From JARLFX01 sp036404255 (GTDB taxonomy: Bacteria; Acidobacteriota; Terriglobia; Terriglobales; Acidobacteriaceae), in the NCBI GenBank assembly GCA_036404255.1, contig DASWOP010000108.1:1-16506 (forward strand): a stretch of DNA of 16,506 nt, read 5' to 3'. Every line of letters begins with the position of its first letter. Within the stretch, counting starts at the first letter, position 1. The position numbers and the translations under genes were made by a program. Of this stretch, positions 6,367 to 12,399 are shown one piece after another. Below the pieces are notes generated by a model. It was not told the DNA's origin and did not search any database. It saw only the letters and a program-made list of their open reading frames with translations.

Positions 6367-7368
6367 TTGACCTGCAAGCCACCAATCCGCAGTCACTCCC
6401 CATCCGGCGAAGAAGGCTTTCTTCTGGTCGCGATGATCTTCGCTGTCGCCGTCATCCTCATCTTCCTCGCCGTCGCCGCGCCCACCGTCGCCAAAGACCT
6501 CCAGCGCGAGCGCGAAATCGAGATGGTCCACCGCGGCAACGAATACGTCCGCGCCATCCGGCTTTATTGCCGCAAGAACAATGGCCAATACCCGACATCG
6601 ATAGATCAACTCGTAGGCTCCGGCGGCACCCCCAACATCCGCTTCCTGCGCAAAAAATACGTCGATCCAATGACCGGCAAAGACGACTGGCGCATCATCC
6701 ACGTCGGCGAAAACAAGACCAACGTCACCGGCTTCTTCGGCCAGCCCCTCGCTGGCCTCACCACCAGCGGTGGCCTTGGCAGCGCCACCGGCAACCTCTC
6801 CACGACTGGCGGCAGTTCAGCATCCACCGGCTCCACCTTCGGTTCGTCCACCTTTGGTTCGTCTAACTCCAGTGCTTCTAACTCCGGTTCGTCTACTTTT
6901 GGCTCCTCGACGTTCGGCTCCTCGTCGAGCAGCGGAAGCAACAACAGTACCGGCGGCACCGGCACCTCTGGCACATCCGGCACATCGGACAGTTCCAGCA
7001 CCTCTGGCGTCACCAGCACCGATGCCACCAAGTTTGGCGGTGGCGGAGGCCCCATCATGGGCGTCAGCAGCCTCAGTACCAAGACCTCCATCATCTCCAT
7101 CCACGACCAGACGACCTACGACACCTGGGAATTTCTCTACGACCCGCGCATCGAAGCTCTCTACAAAGGCAACATCATGGGCGGCAGCATCGGCTCAGCT
7201 GGTGGCGGCAACTCCTTCGGCCAGCAGAACGGCATCGGCACCCCAGCAACCGGCACTACAGGTACAACCGGCACCTCTGGCGGCAACGGCAGTACCAATG
7301 GCAGTACAAGCGGCAGTGGTAGCGGGAGCGGCAGCGGCGGCCTCTGGGGCGGTAGCAGTTCGAATTAG
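6367..7368 (+). CDS. Pseudopilin-like protein (PulG-type) without Glu5 and with Ser/Thr/Gly-rich tail
   Basis: A type III signal peptide is visible: a 17-residue leader ending GEEG, cleavage before F18, then the hydrophobic helix FLLVAMIFAVAVILIF. The helix runs into LQREREIEMVHRGNEYVRAI, the motif of a PulG-like pseudopilin group with QREKE-type sequences. The small globular part (to about 112) includes NGQYPTSIDQL and DPMTGKDDWRII. Position +5 of the mature protein is Ala, not the usual Glu. Residues 131-228 are Ser/Gly/Thr-rich with STFGS repeats, a short ordered segment TTYDTWEFLYDPRIEALYKG follows at about 249-268, and the end is again Gly/Ser/Thr-rich. The start is TTG, chosen by elimination: the frame is closed by a stop at 6310, and no other start codon lies before the signal peptide. 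The ribosome binding site is weak, so coupling to the upstream gene is likely. Confidence 0.72.
   Translation: MTCKPPIRSHSPSGEEGFLLVAMIFAVAVILIFLAVAAPTVAKDLQREREIEMVHRGNEYVRAIRLYCRKNNGQYPTSIDQLVGSGGTPNIRFLRKKYVDPMTGKDDWRIIHVGENKTNVTGFFGQPLAGLTTSGGLGSATGNLSTTGGSSASTGSTFGSSTFGSSNSSASNSGSSTFGSSTFGSSSSSGSNNSTGGTGTSGTSGTSDSSSTSGVTSTDATKFGGGGGPIMGVSSLSTKTSIISIHDQTTYDTWEFLYDPRIEALYKGNIMGGSIGSAGGGNSFGQQNGIGTPATGTTGTTGTSGGNGSTNGSTSGSGSGSGSGGLWGGSSSN
6832..6921 (+). repeat. Six 15-bp tandem units encoding STFGS-type pentapeptides
   Basis: Six in-frame 15-base units encode STFGS, STFGS, SNSSA, SNSGS, STFGS, STFGS. The DNA of the units differs mostly at third positions, so the array is not a freshly amplified repeat. 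It lies in the disordered tail of the pseudopilin-like protein. Confidence 0.75.
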
Positions 7369-7386
7369 CGCAAATGTCTATCGATG

Positions 7387-7407
7387 GGAGGGGCAGTTAC
7401 CCCCTCC
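7387..7407 (+). terminator. Hairpin after the pilus cluster
   Basis: GGAGGGG (7387-7393) pairs with CCCCTCC (7401-7407) over a 7-base loop, 18 bases after the pseudopilin stop. No T-run follows, so it may protect the 3' end of the pil transcript rather than act as a canonical intrinsic terminator. Confidence 0.35.
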
Positions 7408-7710
7408 GTCAGACATTCGCCACCAGGCTTCGCCGGATGACTCCCCTAATTAAGAATAGCAACTCCCAACCCCAACTACGCCATCGCACAGACAAGCAAT
7501 TTCCCCAATAAAATCAACCGTTTTCGCACTGTACCGCCTTTCGCACCCCTTGACACGTTGTGAACGTGCCAGTTCCAGCACTGAAAAATCTCTCCCGCCG
7601 GTTCCAGCCTCACGCTCCACCGTGACCTGCAATTATCACCGTGTAACCCGTCAACTTCACCGTCATAGACCCGTGAAAATGCACCTCACGCATCACGGGT
7701 ATTCCCATAC
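7408..7710. other. Intergenic stretch with two dyads, no convincing gene
   Basis: No supported coding region is seen. Two dyads stand out: CACGTT-GTG-AACGTG at 7554-7568 (perfect, 15 bp) and ACCCGTGA (7669-7676) with TCACGGGT (7693-7700), with an inner TGC/GCA pairing. CACCGTG or close variants recur at 7618, 7637 and 7658, about 20 bases apart. An open frame at 7550-7765 has no ribosome binding site and a composition unlike a protein. Confidence 0.4.
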
Positions 7711-7746
7711 ACCAAAAACAAAAAAGCCTCGCCGCAAGGCGAGGCT
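7711..7746 (-). terminator. Intrinsic terminator of the iron-sulfur carrier gene
   Basis: AGCCTCGCC (7725-7733), loop GCAA, GGCGAGGCT (7738-7746) form a perfect 9-bp stem. On the minus strand it is followed by TTTTTGTTTTTGG, a textbook U-tract. It lies 22 bases past the stop of the minus-strand gene at 7769. Confidence 0.9.
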
Positions 7747-7768
7747 CTATACTGTAAGTCCTTGAATT

Positions 7769-8158
7769 TTATACGCTAAAAGACGATCCGCAGCCGCATG
7801 TGCTCTTGACCTGGGGATTGTCGAACTTGAAGCCGGCAGCCTCAAGCGTCTCCACATAATCCACCGTGCAGCCGTTCAAATACATCACCGACGTGCCATC
7901 CACGAAGACCTTCAAGTCGTCGAATTTGAACACTTTATCCATCATGCCGGCTGCGTTCTCAAACGACATGGAGTACTGGAAGCCTGAACAGCCCCCCCCC
8001 ACCACGCCAATACGCAGCCCCGCAGGGATTGGATCTTGCGTGGCCATAATCTCGCGAACTTTGGCGATTGCCGCCGGCGTCAGTGTGACCGGCGTCACCG
8101 GAACGGCGGGAGCGTTGACAATCTCAGGTGAGCTGGGAACGGATGATGCGGTAGCCAT
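7769..8158 (-). CDS. erpA: A-type iron-sulfur cluster carrier (ErpA/IscA/HesB family)
   Basis: This small cytoplasmic protein receives [2Fe-2S] or [4Fe-4S] clusters and passes them to target enzymes. The 129 residues contain the full signature: GGGCSGFQYSM with Cys57, and the C-terminal CGCGSSF with Cys121 and Cys123, the three cluster ligands of the family. An extra Cys97 is present. The first 24 or so residues are a Pro/Ala/Ser-rich extension beyond the usual 107-115-residue core. AGGAGA lies 6 bases before the ATG. No isc or suf genes adjoin, so it is a stand-alone carrier; ErpA is preferred over IscA or SufA for that reason but is not proven. A run of nine C (7992-8000, plus strand) encodes the glycines next to Cys57. 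Confidence 0.9.
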   Translation of the reverse strand: MATASSVPSSPEIVNAPAVPVTPVTLTPAAIAKVREIMATQDPIPAGLRIGVVGGGCSGFQYSMSFENAAGMMDKVFKFDDLKVFVDGTSVMYLNGCTVDYVETLEAAGFKFDNPQVKSTCGCGSSFSV

Positions 8159-8188
8159 ATGGAATCTCCTGTATTTCGCTTCTCTTTC

Positions 8189-8217
8189 AGTGTAATCCTG
8201 CGGTCTGCTGTGAACAA
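8189..8217 (-). promoter_or_regulatory. Putative promoter of the iron-sulfur carrier gene
   Basis: On the minus strand TTGTTC (8212-8217) lies 17 bases before TACACT (8189-8194). The -10 matches 4 of 6 consensus bases and the -35 only 3. The leader would be about 24 nt. Weak consensus but well placed. Confidence 0.3.
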
Positions 8218-8423
8218 GTCACAATATTCCGCCTGCTAAGATTCGATGTTCCACCGCGCCCCCAGGGTGCAAAATCGCTTTGATTCCTTCCCTCAGTAAT
8301 CTTCCCGAATACACCCACCATTCCTCTTCCCAAGCGCCCCACGCAGGCGTATGCTTCACCCGATAGACCTACGGGGTAGCATCCTCACAGGTACTATCCG
8401 TTTCGGGCCTTAGGGAGGTTCGT

Positions 8424-8708
8424 ATGCTTCCAATGATTCCAACCATGCTTATCGTATGGGGAGCTTTTACACTCTGCTTCCTGTCTCTGCTTGCCTACCG
8501 CGCCACAGTCACCCGCTATGAAGACGATCAACTCTTCCTGAGCGATGATGGCGGCACCCACATCCATCAGCAACACCAACAGGAGGCAATCAATCGCAAG
8601 GTCCATCAACTTGCTCCCATGATCCGCATTGTTGGCGGCGCGGCTGGCATCATGACTTTGATGATTGTCGGCACCTATGCATGGGATGCCATTCAGAGAC
8701 TGCGGTAG
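8424..8708 (+). CDS. Hypothetical two-helix membrane protein, 94 residues
   Basis: I recognise no family. Two hydrophobic helices are seen at about residues 6-25 and 68-87, joined by a polar loop (26-67) holding RYEDDQLFLSDD and the His/Gln-rich HIHQQHQQ. The hairpin topology would put the loop and both ends on opposite sides of the membrane. The gene is convincing: AGGGAGG ends 5 bases before the ATG, and a strong intrinsic terminator follows about 50 bases after the stop. It stands alone between two minus-strand genes, so it is a single-gene transcript. The His residues could bind metal, but nothing proves this. Confidence 0.75.
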   Translation: MLPMIPTMLIVWGAFTLCFLSLLAYRATVTRYEDDQLFLSDDGGTHIHQQHQQEAINRKVHQLAPMIRIVGGAAGIMTLMIVGTYAWDAIQRLR

Positions 8709-8757
8709 TTCCACGACAGCTGCAGCTTTGCCGCGTGCAGTATCGAATTAAAATGCC

Positions 8758-8798
8758 AAGGCCACCCCTGCTCTAGCAGGGATGGCCTTTTGTTGTTT
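8758..8798 (+). terminator. Intrinsic terminator after the 94-residue gene, possibly bidirectional
   Basis: AAGGCCA (8758-8764) and CCCTGC (8766-8771) pair with GCAGGG (8776-8781) and TGGCCTT (8783-8789) around a TCTA loop, with one internal mismatch. TTTTGTTGTTT follows on the plus strand. The same stem lies just past the gnd stop on the minus strand, where the tail is less T-rich (GGCATTTTAATT), so it may serve both convergent genes. Confidence 0.88.
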
Positions 8799-8812
8799 CA
8801 GTCAAACGCTGG

Positions 8813-10270
8813 TTATGCGTTGTAAGTAGAGGATGAAACGCGGCCACCACGGCCGGTCCAGTTGGTGTGGAAGAACTCGCCGCGAGGCTTATCAACGCGC
8901 TCATACGTATGCGCGCCGAAGAAGTCACGTTGCGCCTGCAGTAGGTTGGCGGGCAGCCGCTCGGTGCGATACCCGTCGTAAAATGCCAGCGCGGTAGAGA
9001 ATGCCGGCGTCGGAATGCCCAGCTCCACGGCATGCACAATCGCCTTGCGCCAGCTATCCTGATATTTATTCAGCAGCCCAGCAAAGTAATCGTCCAGCAA
9101 CAAATTCTGCAGCTGAGCATCCTTGTCGAAGGCTTCTTTAATCTTGCCCAGGAACTGGCTGCGAATGATGCAGCCACCGCGCCACATCAGCGCAATACCG
9201 CCCATATTCAGCTTCCAGCCATTCTCTTTCTCGGCCGCGCGCAGAAGCATGTAGCCCTGTGCGTAGCTAATCATCTTGGAGCAGAAGAGGGCGCGCCGCA
9301 CATTCTCAATAAACTCGGCCTTGTCCCCGGTGTACTTTGCCTTCGGCCCAGTGAGCACCTTTGACGCCAGTACCCGCTCATCCTTCAGGGCAGACAGGCA
9401 GCGTGCAAAGACCGACTCGCCGATCAGTGTAACCGGCATGCCCAGGTCGAGTGCAGAGATTGCCGTCCACTTGCCCGTACCCTTCTGCCCTGCAGTATCC
9501 AGAATCTTATCTACCACCGGCGTGCCGTCGTCGTCTTTCTTGGCAAAAATCTGCGTCGAAATATCGATCAGGTAGCTATCCAGTTCGCCCTTGTTCCACT
9601 CGGCGAAGATGGCATGCAACTCATCGGCAGAGAGCCCGAGGCAATCGCGCAGCATCTGGTATGCCTCGCAGATCAGCTGGATATCGCCATACTCGATGCC
9701 GTTGTGCACCATCTTCACATAATGTCCTGCGCCGTCTTCTCCCACCCAGTCGCAGCAGGGCGTTCCATCGTCTACCTTGGCAGCAATCGCCTGTAGAATC
9801 GGCTTCACTGCGGGCCATGCTTCCTTATTGCCACCCGGCATGATGGACGGGCCAAAACGCGCCCCCTCTTCACCACCAGAAACGCCGGTGCCAATGAACA
9901 GAATGCCCTTCGCCGCCAGATCTTTTGTACGGCGATTCGAATCGGTGAAGAGCGAATTGCCGCCATCGATGATGATGTCGCCCTTCTCCAGAAAGGGCAG
10001 CAGGTGGTCAATAGTCTGGTCCACGACATCGCCGGCCTTCACCATGATCATCACGCGCCGCGGCCGCTTCAGCAGCCCGGCGAGCTCCTCAAAGGAGTGG
10101 GCTCCCACAACTTCAGTTCCCTTCGCCTCATTGGCGATAAAGTCGTCAACCTTGGAAACCGTGCGATTGAAGACCGCTACCTTGTACCCGTGGTCGTTCA
10201 TGTTCAGGACAAGGTTCTGGCCCATGACCGCAAGACCGATCAGGCCGATATCACAACTAGCGTTTGACAT
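8813..10270 (-). CDS. gnd: 6-phosphogluconate dehydrogenase, decarboxylating
   Basis: This enzyme of the oxidative pentose phosphate pathway converts 6-phosphogluconate and NADP+ to ribulose 5-phosphate, CO2 and NADPH in the cytoplasm. The protein is 485 residues from the chosen start, close to the 468 of E. coli Gnd. The dinucleotide fold has GLAVMG at 12-17, and NRTVSK at 35-40 fits NADP binding. The substrate motif SGGEEGARFGP lies at 131-141, and the catalytic cluster includes K186, H189, N190 and E193 in KMVHNGIEYGD, matching K183 and E190 of the E. coli enzyme. The frame is open 11 codons further upstream, but GGAGAG lies 6 bases before the ATG at 10270 and would fall inside that extension, so the shorter start is used. 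No zwf or pgl adjoins. Confidence 0.97.
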   Translation of the reverse strand: MSNASCDIGLIGLAVMGQNLVLNMNDHGYKVAVFNRTVSKVDDFIANEAKGTEVVGAHSFEELAGLLKRPRRVMIMVKAGDVVDQTIDHLLPFLEKGDIIIDGGNSLFTDSNRRTKDLAAKGILFIGTGVSGGEEGARFGPSIMPGGNKEAWPAVKPILQAIAAKVDDGTPCCDWVGEDGAGHYVKMVHNGIEYGDIQLICEAYQMLRDCLGLSADELHAIFAEWNKGELDSYLIDISTQIFAKKDDDGTPVVDKILDTAGQKGTGKWTAISALDLGMPVTLIGESVFARCLSALKDERVLASKVLTGPKAKYTGDKAEFIENVRRALFCSKMISYAQGYMLLRAAEKENGWKLNMGGIALMWRGGCIIRSQFLGKIKEAFDKDAQLQNLLLDDYFAGLLNKYQDSWRKAIVHAVELGIPTPAFSTALAFYDGYRTERLPANLLQAQRDFFGAHTYERVDKPRGEFFHTNWTGRGGRVSSSTYNA

Positions 10271-10405
10271 TGTTCTCTCTCCGAACGAACTCAAATTCTC
10301 CACCCATCATACTTCATAAGTGGTCCTACCAGGCATGGTGCAAAAGGCTTCACAACCGACCCGTGCCTTTGTATCACAAACACCTCTCCACAGGTGCTGC
10401 CGCAC

Positions 10406-10435
10406 ATAAAAGAGGCAGCCCAAAGGCTGCCTCTT
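10406..10435 (-). terminator. Intrinsic terminator of the exported TPR-like gene
   Basis: AAGAGGCAGCC (10410-10420), loop CAAA, GGCTGCCTCTT (10425-10435) form a perfect 11-bp stem. On the minus strand the stem ends in TTTTATG. It lies 19 bases after the stop at 10454. Confidence 0.85.
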
Positions 10436-10453
10436 CCCTGCGAAAATCGCAGT

Positions 10454-11767
10454 TTAGTGCGCTGTGTGTTTTACCGGTGCATGCGCCGGCGCGTGCTTGA
10501 CCGGTGCAGCCTTCTTCTCCGGCACTTCGCCGTCCTTCAGGATGATCATCGTGGGCGACTTGGTGAACGAATCAAACGTACCAATCACCCTGATGCTCGC
10601 TCCCGTCGGAGGAACTTCCTTCAGCGGCGTCTTCATGTTGATGGTGAAGTCCGCGGTCTTGTTCTGGATCGCTTCCTCAGAGACAGACAGTTGAATCTGT
10701 TCTGCGGTAGCGGTGACCACCGTACCCGGAACCTCTGTCGTCACGCCCTTCATCACCGCCCATACCTTGTCTGCATCAGCCTGTACGCCATTGCCCAGGA
10801 TGAATTCCTTATCCTGCACAGCGAGTGTATTCAGATCTGCGGTAGACGTGACGGCCTGGTGTGCCAGGTCCTCAGGCTTCGGTGCAACGTACTGCGTGAA
10901 CTGTGTCGATAGGCTCGCAGGCGGAAGCACATTTGCAGCAGCCAGAGCCTGGAATGCCTCGAAAGTCTGCCCAGCAGTGGGGTGCGGCCCAATGTACTTC
11001 TTGAAGCAGAACGTTGCCGTCGGCAGCATCTGCGACTTGTACGGCTCCGGAGCAAAGTTCGCGGCGCGGGCTGCAAAGAAGGAGCAGTTCAAATAATCCG
11101 GCGGAACCTGCTTGTAGTAATCCAACGCCATGTTGAACGTGTCCTGCAGCACCGGACCGGGTACCTGCGTATCTGCGGGTGCCATGTTCTTCAGTTCGAG
11201 CAAGTAGTTTGAGACAGCAGCAGGGTAATCCTTCTTCCCTTCTGCATCCGTCGCGATGGCGCCGTAGAAGTAGGGCGAAGCACCGGCCTTCAGTTTGTCG
11301 AAGTCAGCCTGGGCCACGCCGACAGGTTTGGTTGCACTCAAACCGCGCTGTGCACGGGCCGCGGCATCATCCAGCAAAGCCTGCTTAGCAGCCGGATCGG
11401 TCGTCTGATCGGCCTGCGCCTTCTTCAGGTACACCTCAATGGTGAGTGCGCGGAGGTTGTTGGGGTCTTCCTTCAGCAGACGGTCTGCCGCGTCGATCGC
11501 CTTTGGAATATCCGGCACCTGCGTATAGGCAGTCATCAACTGGCCCAATAGGTCGTTTTTCACAACCGAGTTTGGGTAGGTCTGCAGAAAACCTTCAATC
11601 GCCGATGCCTTCATCGCCGGAGTGGTCTGGCTTTCAGCATTGGTGAAGGCGTTGTACTCTGCCTGATCTTTGATGGTTACCTGGCCCGGGTCCTGGGCAA
11701 CGGCCGTGGCTACGCAGAGAGAAAGTACAGCGACAGACAACAGTGAGGCAAATGCAGCCTTCTTCAT
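10454..11767 (-). CDS. Exported TPR-like protein with C-terminal beta domain, function unknown
   Basis: A signal peptide is clear: MKKAAFASLL, a hydrophobic core, and an AVA-Q cleavage site after residue 24. The mature part (about 413 residues) starts with helical pairs like tetratricopeptide repeats, for example EGFLQTYPNSVVKNDLLGQL (58-77) and AIDAADRLLKEDPNNLRAL (90-108), and later YPAAVSNYLLELKNMAPAD (181-199). From about 345 to 413 a beta-rich segment (TVVTATAEQIQLSV, IRVIGTFDSFTKSPTMIIL) recalls an OB-type fold. The C-terminus is Lys/His/Pro-rich (KHAPAHAPVKHTAH). The start at 11767 has GAGGAG 7 bases upstream and directly begins the signal peptide; an in-frame ATG at 11785 would add six residues. 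Cys228 and Cys254 could form a disulfide. It probably acts in the periplasm or envelope as a scaffold; partners are unknown. Confidence 0.72.
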   Translation of the reverse strand: MKKAAFASLLSVAVLSLCVATAVAQDPGQVTIKDQAEYNAFTNAESQTTPAMKASAIEGFLQTYPNSVVKNDLLGQLMTAYTQVPDIPKAIDAADRLLKEDPNNLRALTIEVYLKKAQADQTTDPAAKQALLDDAAARAQRGLSATKPVGVAQADFDKLKAGASPYFYGAIATDAEGKKDYPAAVSNYLLELKNMAPADTQVPGPVLQDTFNMALDYYKQVPPDYLNCSFFAARAANFAPEPYKSQMLPTATFCFKKYIGPHPTAGQTFEAFQALAAANVLPPASLSTQFTQYVAPKPEDLAHQAVTSTADLNTLAVQDKEFILGNGVQADADKVWAVMKGVTTEVPGTVVTATAEQIQLSVSEEAIQNKTADFTINMKTPLKEVPPTGASIRVIGTFDSFTKSPTMIILKDGEVPEKKAAPVKHAPAHAPVKHTAH

Positions 11768-11771
11768 GGAG

Positions 11772-11807
11772 ATGCTCCTCAGCATGTACGCAAGATAGTG
11801 ATCACTA
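11772..11807 (-). promoter_or_regulatory. Leader dyads at the TPR-like gene start
   Basis: Two structures sit in the leader. ATGCT-GAGG-AGCAT (minus strand, 11785-11772) is a perfect 5-bp hairpin that puts part of the GAGGAG ribosome binding site in its loop. TAGTGATCACTA (11796-11807) is a perfect 12-bp palindrome. They could be a translation switch and a protein operator, which is inference. Confidence 0.35.
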
Positions 11808-11872
11808 GATATTCGGTGCGTGGTTGCCTTCGGTGTAGAGCCGCAGGTCAATAATTCGGTAGCTTTACGTTG

Positions 11873-11902
11873 ATTATAAAAATGAGTTCTGCCTAATAGC
11901 AA
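11873..11902 (-). promoter_or_regulatory. Putative sigma70 promoter of the TPR-like gene
   Basis: On the minus strand TTGCTA (11897-11902, 4 of 6) lies 18 bases before a perfect TATAAT (11873-11878). Transcription would start near 11866 and leave a leader of about 100 nt that carries the two dyads at 11772-11807. Confidence 0.6.
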
Positions 11903-12236
11903 GTTTCTCAGGGCCTTGTGTAATTTTACTCACATTCTCACCTAACCGGGTTTCCCTTCATCGATTAGTTGAGACGTAAGAGCAGCTTACAGTGTTGCTC
12001 CACCTCTCCGTCCCGCGTGGTGAGACGGATCGCAAAAATAAGCGTAAGCCGCCTCGTCGCGAAAAACCCCGGGCAAGCCCAATTCGATTTCACCAGCCAA
12101 ATACTTTCATCAAAATGTGGCACGGTGCACTCTACAATTGCTACTCTGGTCATTCCAGAGCCCCGCTCTTTCGCACCATAAAAATCCGGGCGAAATCTCT
12201 TCAAAAACCAGCAAGAAACGCCTTGTTTTTACAAGG
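11903..12236. other. Intergenic stretch upstream of smc, no convincing gene
   Basis: Open frames here (minus 11965-12204, plus 11969-12181) overlap each other, lack good ribosome binding sites, and show no recognisable motif. A perfect hairpin CCTTGT-TTTT-ACAAGG lies at 12221-12236, just upstream of the putative smc promoter. TTTCGC near 12170 and GCGAAA near 12190 form a loose dyad. Nothing else stands out. Confidence 0.4.
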
Positions 12237-12264
12237 TTTACCTATTTGTGGGGTCTGGTACACT
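12237..12264 (+). promoter_or_regulatory. Putative promoter of smc
   Basis: TTTACC (12237-12242) lies 16 bases before TACACT (12259-12264), which is preceded by TGG to make an extended -10 (TG-n-TACACT). An inverted pair TTGTGG (12246-12251) and CCACAA (12269-12274) frames the -10, and TGTGGGGT is repeated at 12247 and 12277, 30 bases apart, as an operator might be. The smc leader would be about 130 nt. Confidence 0.35.
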
Positions 12265-12399
12265 TTATCCACAAGATGTGGGGTTTCCGTGGTTGATTCC
12301 CCCTTCTCTTCACGCTAGATTGACCTAGACCCCTGTCTAAGTTAGTGGGTGTCCGCGCTTCCCCTTTCAGGGCTGCCCCGCGGTGGAGGAATAAACACA

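Noticed and set aside
7550..7765. 71-codon plus-strand open frame, with TTGACA at 7550 as a possible -35 box
   Set aside because: The frame runs through the terminator of the opposite gene, has no ribosome binding site, and no -10 box sits 16-18 bases after TTGACA.
10271..10303. Eleven-codon N-terminal extension of gnd
   Set aside because: The GGAGAG ribosome binding site for the ATG at 10270 lies inside this extension, and Gnd proteins start close to the dinucleotide-binding fold.
11768..11902. N-terminal extension of the TPR-like protein by up to 45 residues
   Set aside because: It would bury the signal peptide and would cover the promoter's transcript leader; the ATG at 11767 directly begins a signal peptide behind GAGGAG.
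11965..12204. 79-codon minus-strand open frame between the TPR-like gene and smc
   Set aside because: It begins with TTG and no ribosome binding site, overlaps another open frame on the plus strand, and shows no recognisable motif.
12349..12399. GTG start of smc 17 codons upstream
   Set aside because: No ribosome binding site precedes it, and the added residues do not match SMC N-termini, which begin shortly before the GFKSF motif.
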